Assembly (NCBI RefSeq): GCF_007990265.1
Contig: NZ_BJWH01000016.1
Span: forward strand, 36,647 to 100,646
Direction of reading: 5' to 3'
Source of the DNA: Cellulomonas terrae
Lineage (GTDB): Bacteria > Actinomycetota > Actinomycetes > Actinomycetales > Cellulomonadaceae
Length of the DNA stretch: 64,000 nt
Part shown: one piece after another, positions 57,482 to 64,000 of the stretch
How positions within the stretch are numbered: the first letter of the stretch is position 1
Layout: the number at the start of each line of letters is the position of its first letter
Made by a program: the position numbers and the translations under genes
Notes under the pieces: model-generated
Database searches by the model: none
What the model was told of the DNA's origin: nothing
The model's input: the letters and a program-made list of their open reading frames with translations, nothing else

Positions 57482-59758
57482 TCAGCGGGTCGACGCGGCC
57501 GCGTCGTCCGTGGCGGGCTTCTCGCCCTGGGCATCGGCAGCGGGCGGAGCGTCCTTGACGTCGTCGGTCGCGGCGCCCTCGGCCGCCTCGTCCGTCCCTA
57601 CCCCGTCGACCGGGGCCTCGGCGACGACCGGGATGGCCGCCGACACGGGTGCAGGGCGGGCCTTCGTCGGCCGGGTCGCCGGGCGGGCGGGCTTGCCGGC
57701 CGGTGCGACGGGAGCCTGCTCGGCGGCAGCCTCCGGCGCCGGCTTCTGCTCCTGGTCGGCGGTGTCCTGCGACGCGCCCTCGGGGGCCTGCTCCGGCTCG
57801 GCCGACGCGGGCTTCGGCGACTTCTGCTCGGCGGTGCGTGCCGGGGACTTCTGCTCCGGCACGGACGCCGCCTTGGGCGCCGACTTCTGCTCCTGCTCGA
57901 ACGCGGCCTCCGCCCGGCTGGCCCGCTCGAGCGTCGCGCGGTCGGGGTTGTGCCCGAGGAGGTTGCGCAGCTCGTCGAGGTAGGACGTGATCGACTCGCG
58001 CTGCCGGTTGAGGTCCTCGACCTGACGCATCGCCGTGGTCCGCTCGCGCTCCGACTCGATCATCGAGTCGGAGATCTGCTTCTCGGCGTGCTCGCGCGCC
58101 TCGGCGACGACGCGGTCGGCGTTCCGGCGCGCGTTGGAGAGGAGCTCCTTGGCGTGCTGCTCGGCGTCCGTGCGCACCTTGTCGGCCTGCGCGAGCGCCT
58201 TCGCCACGCGCTGCTCGGCCTCGGCGGCGTGCGCCTCGGCGTCGCGCACGAGGCGTTCCGTCTCCGCCCGCGCGGTCTCGTGCCGGTCGGCGTCCTCGCG
58301 CTCGGCGGCCTCGCGGCGCGACGCGATGCTCAGCTCGGCGTCCGCGAGCTGCTGCTCTGCGGCGCGGACCAGCTCGTCGGCGTGGGCCTTCGCCGACGAG
58401 GTCACCTCGGCGGCCGACCGGCGCGCCTCCGTGATCGCCCGCTCGACCTCGAGCCGTGCACGCTCGCGCAGCTCGGCGGTCTCGCGCTCGGCCGCGGCAC
58501 GCAGCTCGGTGGTCTCGCGCTCGGTGACCTCCTGCAGCTCGGCCGCCTCGCGCGTCGTGACGTCACGCAGGTGGGACGTCTCCTGGGCGGCGCGCTCGCG
58601 CAGCTCGGTGGTCTCGCGCTCCGCCTGCGTGCGCAGGTCGGCGGCGTACCGCTCGGCGTCGCCGCGCAGGGCGAGGACGGTCTGCTCGGCGTCGGCCCGC
58701 TGGCTGGCGAGCTCGTCGGCGGTCGTCGCGCGCAGCTCACCGGTCTCGCGGTCGGCCTGAGCGCGGACGAACGCCGCGTACTGCTCGGCCTCGACCCGCA
58801 GCGCGGCGACCTCCGACGCGACGCGCTGCTGCAGGGCCGCGGCGTCCCGCTCGGCGGCCGCACGCAGGCCGTCCGCGTACTCCTGGGTGGCCACCCGCAG
58901 GGAGGTGACCTCGTCGGCCGCCTGCTGGCGGGCGGCGGCCACCTCGGCCGCGACGTCGCTGCGCTGCTGGGCGACGTACCGGTCGACCTCGACCCGCGCG
59001 GCGGCGAGCTCGCCCTCGACGCGCTGGCGCAGCTCCGTGGTGTCCGCGTCGGCGCTCTGGCGCAGGTCCTGCGCGTAGCGCTCGGCCTCCTCGCGCTGCG
59101 CGGTCGTCTCGGTCTCGGAGCGGGACCGGAGCTCGCTCGCGGTGCGCTCCGTCGCGATGCGCAGCTGCGTGGCCTCGTGCTCGACGCTCGCCCGCAGCGT
59201 GCCCAGCTCGCGCTCGAGCGAGCTGCGGCGCTCGCTCTCCTCGGTCGTGATCGCGCTCTGGATCCGCGCGGCCTCGCGCTCCGCCGAGCCGACGAGCTCC
59301 TCCGCGCGCCGCTGCGCGGCCAGGAGGGTGCTCTCGGCCTCGGCCGCGGCCGTCGTCTTGACCTCGTCGGCCTCCCGCCGTGCGGTGGCGACGAGCTCGG
59401 CGACCTCGTTCTCCGCGCGGGCACGCAGCTGCCCGGAGGCGAGCTTGGCGCGGGCCAGGGCGTCGGCCGCCTGGGCGTTCGCCTGGGAGACGACGTCCGA
59501 CGACTGCTCCTCGGCCGACCGCAGCAGCTGCTCGATGCGCGAGCCCAGACCGGAGTACGTGGGCCGCTCCGCCTCGCGCAGCTGGCGGTGCGCCTCGGAC
59601 AGCTCGCCGGCCACCTGCATGGCCCGTCCGTCGAGAGACTCCACCTGGGCGCGGGCGTCGGCGAGAGCCTTCTCCAGACCAGAGATGCGGGCGTCGACGG
59701 CTTCGCGTTCGTAGCCGCGGAAGTTGACGACGGGGAAGGGGGTCCGGGCGTCGGGCAC
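57482..59758 (-). CDS. DivIVA-like/Scy-like long coiled-coil protein with hendecad repeats, 758 aa
   Basis: The N-terminal FPVVNFRGYEREAVDARISGLEKAL resembles the DivIVA lipid-binding start of actinobacterial polarity proteins. Most of the protein, from about residue 30 to 570, is coiled coil. In the middle, 11-residue units of the type ERETTELRERA (hydrophobic at 4 and 7, then R, ending in A) run in register, with aromatic YA units every 33 residues (ERYAQDLR, DRYVAQQR, QEYADGLR, EQYAAFVR). A hendecad pattern predicts a right-handed coiled coil. The last about 190 residues are disordered, with EQKSP-type repeats. GTG 59758 has AGGAGGA 7 bases upstream. Role in polar growth or cell shape is inferred. 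Confidence 0.85.
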   Translation of the reverse strand: MPDARTPFPVVNFRGYEREAVDARISGLEKALADARAQVESLDGRAMQVAGELSEAHRQLREAERPTYSGLGSRIEQLLRSAEEQSSDVVSQANAQAADALARAKLASGQLRARAENEVAELVATARREADEVKTTAAAEAESTLLAAQRRAEELVGSAEREAARIQSAITTEESERRSSLERELGTLRASVEHEATQLRIATERTASELRSRSETETTAQREEAERYAQDLRQSADADTTELRQRVEGELAAARVEVDRYVAQQRSDVAAEVAAARQQAADEVTSLRVATQEYADGLRAAAERDAAALQQRVASEVAALRVEAEQYAAFVRAQADRETGELRATTADELASQRADAEQTVLALRGDAERYAADLRTQAERETTELRERAAQETSHLRDVTTREAAELQEVTERETTELRAAAERETAELRERARLEVERAITEARRSAAEVTSSAKAHADELVRAAEQQLADAELSIASRREAAEREDADRHETARAETERLVRDAEAHAAEAEQRVAKALAQADKVRTDAEQHAKELLSNARRNADRVVAEAREHAEKQISDSMIESERERTTAMRQVEDLNRQRESITSYLDELRNLLGHNPDRATLERASRAEAAFEQEQKSAPKAASVPEQKSPARTAEQKSPKPASAEPEQAPEGASQDTADQEQKPAPEAAAEQAPVAPAGKPARPATRPTKARPAPVSAAIPVVAEAPVDGVGTDEAAEGAATDDVKDAPPAADAQGEKPATDDAAASTR

Positions 59759-59977
59759 GAGCAGTCCTCCTGGGCACTGTGGCTCCGTGGAGCAGCCTCG
59801 GACGAGGCGCTCGTCGACTTCCGGAGCCCGCCGGTCAGGATACGCGCGTTCGCGCGTGTCGCGGGTGGACGCACGCCCAGGTATGCACGTCCGGGACGAT
59901 CCGTCCATTCGGTCCCGGTTCGGCCGTGCGGAGCGCCTCTGCCTATCCTGGGTTCCCCCGTCCCTGGAGGATCCTGC

Positions 59978-61669
59978 GTGCTCAAGCGACTGACCACCGC
60001 CGCCATCGGCGTTGTCGGACTGGTCGTCATCGGTCTCGGAATCGCGTCCGCGACGGTCTGGCGAGCCGATGACGTGCTCGTCGCGACGACGTCCGGCGGC
60101 GCGCACACCCTCGTCACGGACCCCGGTGTCCTGGAGCTCGGCGGCGACCCCGTGACCGTCAAGGTGAGCGTCCCGGACGACGGCACCGTCGTCCTCGCCG
60201 TCGGCCGGGACACGGACGTGGCGGGCTGGGTGGGCAGCGACGCGCACGGTCAGGTCACGGGCCTGTCGGGCTGGCACGCGCTGGCGGTCGACGACGTCGC
60301 CGCCGCCGAGCCCACCCCGGCGCCCACCGACGCTGCCTCGACGGAGGCCCCACCCGCGGACGCTGCCAGCCCCGCCCCGACCGAGGGCGCCACCGACGCC
60401 CCGTCGACCGTGGCGGACCCGACCGGGTCGGACCTGTGGGTCGCGGAGGTCACCGGGACCGGCTCCGCCGAGCTGGTCTGGCCGGCTCAGGAGGGCCGCT
60501 GGAGCCTGCTCGCCGTCAGTACGGGAGAGTCCGCTCCCACCCTGGCGCTGGCCTGGCCGCGTGTGGTGACGACTCCGTGGCTGTGGCCGTGCGTCGCGGT
60601 CGGGACGCTGCTCGTGCTCGTCTCGGCCTGGCTCCTGCTGCGTGGCATCCGTCGCCGACGTGCGGGGCTCGACGAGCCGCGCTGGCACTCGGTGAGCACG
60701 GGAGCGACACCCGTCGTGGTCGTCAGCGAGGACATCGACGCGATCCCCGTGCTCACGCGCCGGCAGCTGCGCGAGGCCGCGCAGTCGCACGCCGCGCGGC
60801 CGCGCTCCGGCCCGGTGCCGCAGGTCTCCGCACCCGCACCCGCACCCGCACCTGCTCCCGCTGAGCCGTCGCGCGCCCCGGTGCCGACGGGTGCGTCCGC
60901 GACGACCCCGGCAGGTGCGGGAACGAGCCGTCGTGCGCTGCGCCCACCCACGGGTGCGATCCCCGTGACGCGGCCGGGCACCGCACCCGAGAGCGGGCCT
61001 CCCGCGCCGGGCTGGGCACCGACCCCGCCGACGCCGGGCCGTGCACCGGGCGCGCCGCCACCGGCACCCGGCCGCCCGAGCGGCGTGCCCGCAGGTCCGA
61101 CCGGCCTCCCGAGCGGAGCGCCCGCCGGACCGGCCCGTGCTCCTGCTTGGTCGAGCGGAGCGACCGGAGGCTCGAGCAGCGACCCGGGCCGCCCGAGCGG
61201 TCGGCCTCCTGCGCCGGCCGGTGCTCCGGGTTGGTCGGGTGCGCCGCCGGCACCCGGCGGCGGCGCCGCGGCAGGCCCCGGCCGTCCCGCGGACCCTGCC
61301 CCGACCGGGCCCCACGGTCGGCCGTCGTGGGTGCGTGGCACCGCCGGACCGCCTCCGACCGCAACCCCCGCACCCGCACCCGCGCCCGTCACCGGGGCGG
61401 AGCGCAGCGGACCGACCGGCTGGTCGGCCGTGCCGCCGCCCCCGGGTGCCCGGGTGCGGCCCGGCTCACCGTCCGGGCCCGACTCGTCGGCGCACGCAGG
61501 TCGCCCCACGTGGGTACGTCCGGCAGCCGCCGAGGCGCCGTCGACGGACGACCCCGCGACCGCCGGTTCCCGGGCGGACGCCTGGCGCCGCGCGTGGGGG
61601 CTGCCCCCGACGGAAGGGTCCCCGGACGCCACGCAGAACGACACGGACACGAGAGGGGAGCAGCGATGA
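59978..61669 (+). CDS. Proline-rich bitopic membrane protein, 563 aa
   Basis: An N-terminal membrane helix (AAIGVVGLVVIGLGIASATVW) is followed by an extracytoplasmic domain of about 160 residues with VTVKVSVPDDGTVVLAVGRDTDVAGWVGSDAHG and a P/T/A linker. A second helix (PWLWPCVAVGTLLVLVSAWLLL) and a basic stop-transfer RGIRRRRAG come next, then a cytoplasmic tail of over 300 residues dominated by P, G, A and S. The tail ends in two TW/SWVR segments and RADAWRRAWGLPP. Family not recognised; similar architectures occur next to the same coiled-coil and lipoprotein genes in related actinobacteria. GTG 59978 has GGAGG at 59966-59970, and TATCCT (59944-59949) is a likely -10. Confidence 0.8.
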   Translation: MLKRLTTAAIGVVGLVVIGLGIASATVWRADDVLVATTSGGAHTLVTDPGVLELGGDPVTVKVSVPDDGTVVLAVGRDTDVAGWVGSDAHGQVTGLSGWHALAVDDVAAAEPTPAPTDAASTEAPPADAASPAPTEGATDAPSTVADPTGSDLWVAEVTGTGSAELVWPAQEGRWSLLAVSTGESAPTLALAWPRVVTTPWLWPCVAVGTLLVLVSAWLLLRGIRRRRAGLDEPRWHSVSTGATPVVVVSEDIDAIPVLTRRQLREAAQSHAARPRSGPVPQVSAPAPAPAPAPAEPSRAPVPTGASATTPAGAGTSRRALRPPTGAIPVTRPGTAPESGPPAPGWAPTPPTPGRAPGAPPPAPGRPSGVPAGPTGLPSGAPAGPARAPAWSSGATGGSSSDPGRPSGRPPAPAGAPGWSGAPPAPGGGAAAGPGRPADPAPTGPHGRPSWVRGTAGPPPTATPAPAPAPVTGAERSGPTGWSAVPPPPGARVRPGSPSGPDSSAHAGRPTWVRPAAAEAPSTDDPATAGSRADAWRRAWGLPPTEGSPDATQNDTDTRGEQR

Positions 61670-62673
61670 CGAGCACACTCACGTCCCGTCGGCTCCTCGT
61701 CGCCGCGGGCTGCGCGCTGGTGCTCGGGCTCACCGCCTGTGCCACCCCGCTCCCGCAGGCCCAGCCGGAGCCGGTCCCGGCCGTCGCGCCGGCCGCGACG
61801 ACGGTCGACCAGTCCCAGGACGTCCTCACCGACGTCGGTGAGGTGCTCGCCGCCGCTGACGCGACGCTGGATCCCGCCCTGCTGCCGCCACGGGTGGAGG
61901 GGCCGGCGCTCGCGGTGCGGACGGCGGAGTACGCCCGGGCGACGGCGACGGCGGGCGCCAAGCCACCGACCGCGCTCCCGACGGACGAGCAGGTCCTGAT
62001 CGTCCCGCAGACCGACGTCTGGCCGCGGACCCAGCTGGTCGTCACGAAGCAGCCCGACGACCTGCAGGCACCGCGCATCCTCGTGATGCAGCAGACCAGC
62101 CCGCGTGAGCAGTACCGGTTGTGGGGCTGGGGTCGGATGGGGGCGGGCGTGCAGATGCCGGCCACCGCGGCGCCGCAGACCGGCAGCGAGGTGCTCGCGC
62201 CCGACGAGGCGGGACTCCTGGTGACGCCCACCGAGGCTCTCCAGCAGTACGCGGACGTGCTGGCGAACGGCACCGCCTCGGCGTACGCGGCGACGTTCCA
62301 GCCGGACACGTTCCGCACGAGCATCGAGGCTGCGCGGGCGGCGACCGTCGCGGGGGTCCAGGCGGCCGGCACGGCGACCGAGACCTACACGCCCGAGGCT
62401 GCCCCGGTGGTGTCCCTCAGGACCGTCGACGGGGGCGCGATCGTCGTCGGCCAGCTGACCACCGTGTCCACGGTGACGCTCACGGTGGCGGGCGGGACGA
62501 TCCCGATCTCCGACCCGTTCTACGCCGCGCTCACCGGCAAGCCGAGCGCCGCCAGCAACTTCGTCCGCACGTTCACGGACGTGCTCGTCATGTACGTGCC
62601 TCCCGCCGGCAGCGCCGCTCTCGTGCAGCTGCTCGCGGCGGAGCACGCCGTCACCTCGGCGACCGCCGAGTGA
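61666..62673 (+). CDS. Predicted lipoprotein of unknown function, 335 aa
   Basis: The signal sequence SRRLLVAAGCALVLGLTAC has lipobox LTAC with C25 as lipid site. The mature part has ALPTDEQVLIVPQTDVWPRTQLVVTKQPDDLQAPRILVMQQ, then REQYRLWGWGRMGAGVQMPA and a C-terminal region with NTF2-like flavour (EALQQYADVLANGTASAYAATFQPD). Family not recognised. ATG 61666 follows GAGGGGAG and overlaps the upstream membrane protein (ATGA), so the two are translated together and probably act at the same place in the envelope. Confidence 0.8.
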   Translation: MTSTLTSRRLLVAAGCALVLGLTACATPLPQAQPEPVPAVAPAATTVDQSQDVLTDVGEVLAAADATLDPALLPPRVEGPALAVRTAEYARATATAGAKPPTALPTDEQVLIVPQTDVWPRTQLVVTKQPDDLQAPRILVMQQTSPREQYRLWGWGRMGAGVQMPATAAPQTGSEVLAPDEAGLLVTPTEALQQYADVLANGTASAYAATFQPDTFRTSIEAARAATVAGVQAAGTATETYTPEAAPVVSLRTVDGGAIVVGQLTTVSTVTLTVAGGTIPISDPFYAALTGKPSAASNFVRTFTDVLVMYVPPAGSAALVQLLAAEHAVTSATAE

Positions 62674-62726
62674 CCGTCCCACCGACCGACCGACCCTAGA
62701 CACAGGCCACGAAGGAAGAACGCCGC

Positions 62727-63665
62727 ATGTCGCAGCCCACCGGACCCCGTCCCCGCCTCGACGTGCGAGGAGCGGTCGACCTGTCGACCCTGAACCGTCC
62801 CGAGACGCCTGCACCGGGGAGCCCGGGTGGGCTGCCGTCGCCCGGTGCGTACGTGGTGGACGTCGACCAGACGACCTTCCCCGACCTGGTGCAGAGCTCG
62901 ACCCAGCACCCGGTCGTGGTCGTGCTGTGGTCGCCCCGCAGCGAGGCGAGCGCCACGGTCGCGGCCGACCTGGCCGCGCTCGCCGACGAGGACGCCGGCC
63001 GGTGGCTGCTGGCCCGGATCGACGCCGAGGCTAACCCGCAGATCGCCCAGGCGTTCCAGGCCCAGAGCGTGCCGACGGTGGTCGCGGTCCTCGCCGGTCA
63101 GCCGCTGCCGCTGTTCCAGGGGGCGTACCCCCGGGACCAGGTGCGAGCAGTACTGGACCAGGTGCTCGCGGCGGCCGAGGCGAACGGCATCACCGGGCGG
63201 GCCGCACCGAACGACGCCGGACCGTCGACCGAGCCGGAACCCGAGCCCGAGCTCCCGCCGTTGCACCAGGCGGCGCACGACGCGATCGAGCGGGACGACC
63301 TGGAGGCGGCGACGGCCGCGTACGAGCAGGCGCTCAAGGAGAACCCCCGCGACGCGCTCGCGCGTGCCGGCCTCGCGCAGGTGGGACTGCTCGACCGGAC
63401 CCGTGCGCTCGACCTGCAGGAGGCCCGCGCTGCGGCCGCAGCGGACCCGACGGACGTCGACGCCCAGCTGGCGGTCGCCGACCTGGACATCCTCGGCGGC
63501 AAGGTGGAGGACGCGTTCAGCCGGCTCGTCGACGTGCTCCGCACGACGTCCGGACCGGAGCGCGAGCGGGTGCGCGTGCGCCTGGTCGACCTGTTCGAGG
63601 TCATCGGCGGGGAGGACCCCCGCGTGATCGCCGCCCGCCGCGCGATGGCGAGCGCCCTGTACTGA
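62727..63665 (+). CDS. Thioredoxin-fold/TPR protein, YbbN (CnoX)-like, 312 aa
   Basis: A thioredoxin-like domain (YVVDVDQTTFPDLVQSSTQHPVVVVLWSPRSEAS...ARIDAEANPQIAQAFQAQSVPTVVAVLAGQ) has SPRS in place of the CxxC active site, so it cannot do dithiol chemistry. The cis-proline motif SVPT is kept. A C-terminal helical TPR-like part follows (AAHDAIERDDLEAATAAYEQALKENPRDALARAGLAQVGLL). This matches actinobacterial YbbN-type proteins thought to act as holdases or co-chaperones. ATG 62727 is 53 bases after the lipoprotein gene. Confidence 0.88.
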   Translation: MSQPTGPRPRLDVRGAVDLSTLNRPETPAPGSPGGLPSPGAYVVDVDQTTFPDLVQSSTQHPVVVVLWSPRSEASATVAADLAALADEDAGRWLLARIDAEANPQIAQAFQAQSVPTVVAVLAGQPLPLFQGAYPRDQVRAVLDQVLAAAEANGITGRAAPNDAGPSTEPEPEPELPPLHQAAHDAIERDDLEAATAAYEQALKENPRDALARAGLAQVGLLDRTRALDLQEARAAAAADPTDVDAQLAVADLDILGGKVEDAFSRLVDVLRTTSGPERERVRVRLVDLFEVIGGEDPRVIAARRAMASALY

Positions 63666-63706
63666 GGGACAGCACGTCTGCGCAGGTCGCGGGCCTGATC
63701 GGCACG

Positions 63707-63720
63707 TGACCCGCGTCACC
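63707..63720. promoter_or_regulatory. CRP/GlxR-like site at the right-edge promoter
   Basis: GTGACCCGCGTCAC fits GTGA-N6-TCAC, the same core as the site upstream of levansucrase, centred about 54 bases before the expected start of the first tandem promoter. Confidence 0.4.
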
Positions 63721-63730
63721 GGTCACGGAT

Positions 63731-63760
63731 TTGCCCTGCGGCCCGGAGCCTGCGTAATCT
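63731..63760 (+). promoter_or_regulatory. Tandem promoter P1
   Basis: TTGCCC (63731-63736) and TAATCT (63755-63760, fits TAnnnT) with an 18-base spacer. Confidence 0.6.
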
Positions 63761-63933
63761 TCTCGACGTCGCCCGGCAGGGAGGAACGGACACCGCGGAT
63801 CGAACCGCAGTGGCTGGTCCCCCGGAGCGACATCCTCGGACTCTTCGACCGGCGGCCAGATCGTCGGTCACCTGGAGTGTCCGGACGCGGAACCTCGGTT
63901 CCTCCCCAGCTGAATCTCCTCTGACCAGGAGGT

Positions 63934-63962
63934 TTGACGAGGAAGAGCCGCTCCGCTAAGTT
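63934..63962 (+). promoter_or_regulatory. Tandem promoter P2
   Basis: TTGACG (63934-63939) and TAAGTT (63957-63962, fits TAnnnT) with an optimal 17-base spacer, the best promoter match in the window. It is followed by a leader reading AGAACGGTTGCCTCCGG. Confidence 0.75.
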
Positions 63963-64000
63963 AGAACGGTTGCCTCCGGACAGGTTGAAAGGCCTGGAGG

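Larger units (their letters stand above)
63666..64000 (+). other. 335-base non-coding right edge: promoter region of a gene beyond the window
   Basis: No credible coding sequence. It holds a CRP/GlxR-like site, two promoters in tandem (63731-63760, 63934-63962) and a short G-rich leader. The arrangement resembles the upstream region of a ribosomal RNA operon, whose genes would lie to the right; none of the 16S sequence itself is present. Confidence 0.5.

Noticed and set aside
56462..59977. Plus-strand frame open for 3.5 kb before the proline-rich membrane protein
   Set aside because: It runs out of frame through a hydrolase and antisense to the coiled-coil gene; low-complexity product; a good ribosome site marks the real start at 59978.
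57482..61315. N-terminal extension of the coiled-coil protein by about 520 codons
   Set aside because: The extension is antisense to the membrane-protein gene, has no domain, and the GTG at 59758 has an ideal ribosome site.
60820..61480. Proline/alanine-rich repeats as a DNA satellite
   Set aside because: Repeats are at protein level with varied codons in a normal coding frame, not tandem DNA repeats.

Overview
The window comes from a very GC-rich actinobacterium, most likely a Micrococcales member close to Cellulomonas. This is inferred from gene content and not tested by database search. Pointers are frequent GTG starts, translationally coupled ATGA/GTGA junctions, TAnnnT-type -10 boxes, NucS-type mismatch repair, an F420-type nitroreductase-like protein, a Rho with a long polar N-terminal insertion, and a wealth of plant-polysaccharide glycosidases. 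No mobile element, prophage, CRISPR array or transposase was seen.

Layout, left to right. (1) 1-2968: the 3' end of a formylglycine-generating enzyme gene and the sulfatase it probably activates. (2) 3007-4813: a divergent MFS exporter/MerR regulator pair and a tRNA-Arg(CCG). (3) 4895-12353: a fructan (levan) cluster with a secreted GH32 fructanase, a secreted choice-of-anchor L protein, a secreted GH68 levansucrase, a damaged-looking GH32 lipoprotein and a GntR regulator. (4) 12469-20226: a CynX-like MFS transporter, then argS-lysA-hom-thrC-thrB, mostly overlapping genes for lysine and threonine synthesis. (5) 20508-28116: rho, ppk2, rpmE, then a tightly coupled run prfA-prmC-sua5-wecA-like-atpI-like. 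(6) 28263-36401: the F1Fo ATP synthase operon atpBEFHAGDC, a DUF2550 protein and nucS. (7) 36462-40549: a TetR-led operon ending in nagA, with a convergent nitroreductase-like gene. (8) 40568-54214: a glycosidase/ABC-importer locus with GH3, SBP, two permeases, GH42, a LacI repressor, a YicI-like GH31 alpha-xylosidase and a GH1 beta-glucosidase. (9) 54298-57454: small hydrolase genes and conserved hypotheticals. (10) 57482-63665: a long hendecad-repeat coiled-coil protein, a proline-rich membrane protein, a lipoprotein and a thioredoxin/TPR protein. (11) The right edge carries two tandem strong promoters that look like the start of an rRNA operon lying outside the window.

The most interesting system is region 8. 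Four glycosidases without signal peptides (GH3, GH42, GH31 of the YicI alpha-xylosidase type, GH1) sit with an LplBC-type oligosaccharide importer and a LacI repressor. The glycosidase set fits import and intracellular dismantling of xyloglucan oligosaccharides. Near-identical palindromes of the form TCGAA-N4-TTCGA lie just downstream of recognisable -10 boxes at three promoters, with related half-sites at two more, so the whole regulon can be read from the DNA. Within it the GH42 gene has no stop codon where its domain ends, and its frame runs on antisense to lacI.

Other oddities: atpB seems to start at CTG; a GH32 gene has lost about one propeller blade and its apparent start codon lies in the upstream gene's terminator; a GH3 carries a fascin-like insertion; and a 33-residue (3 x 11) repeat dominates the coiled-coil protein.
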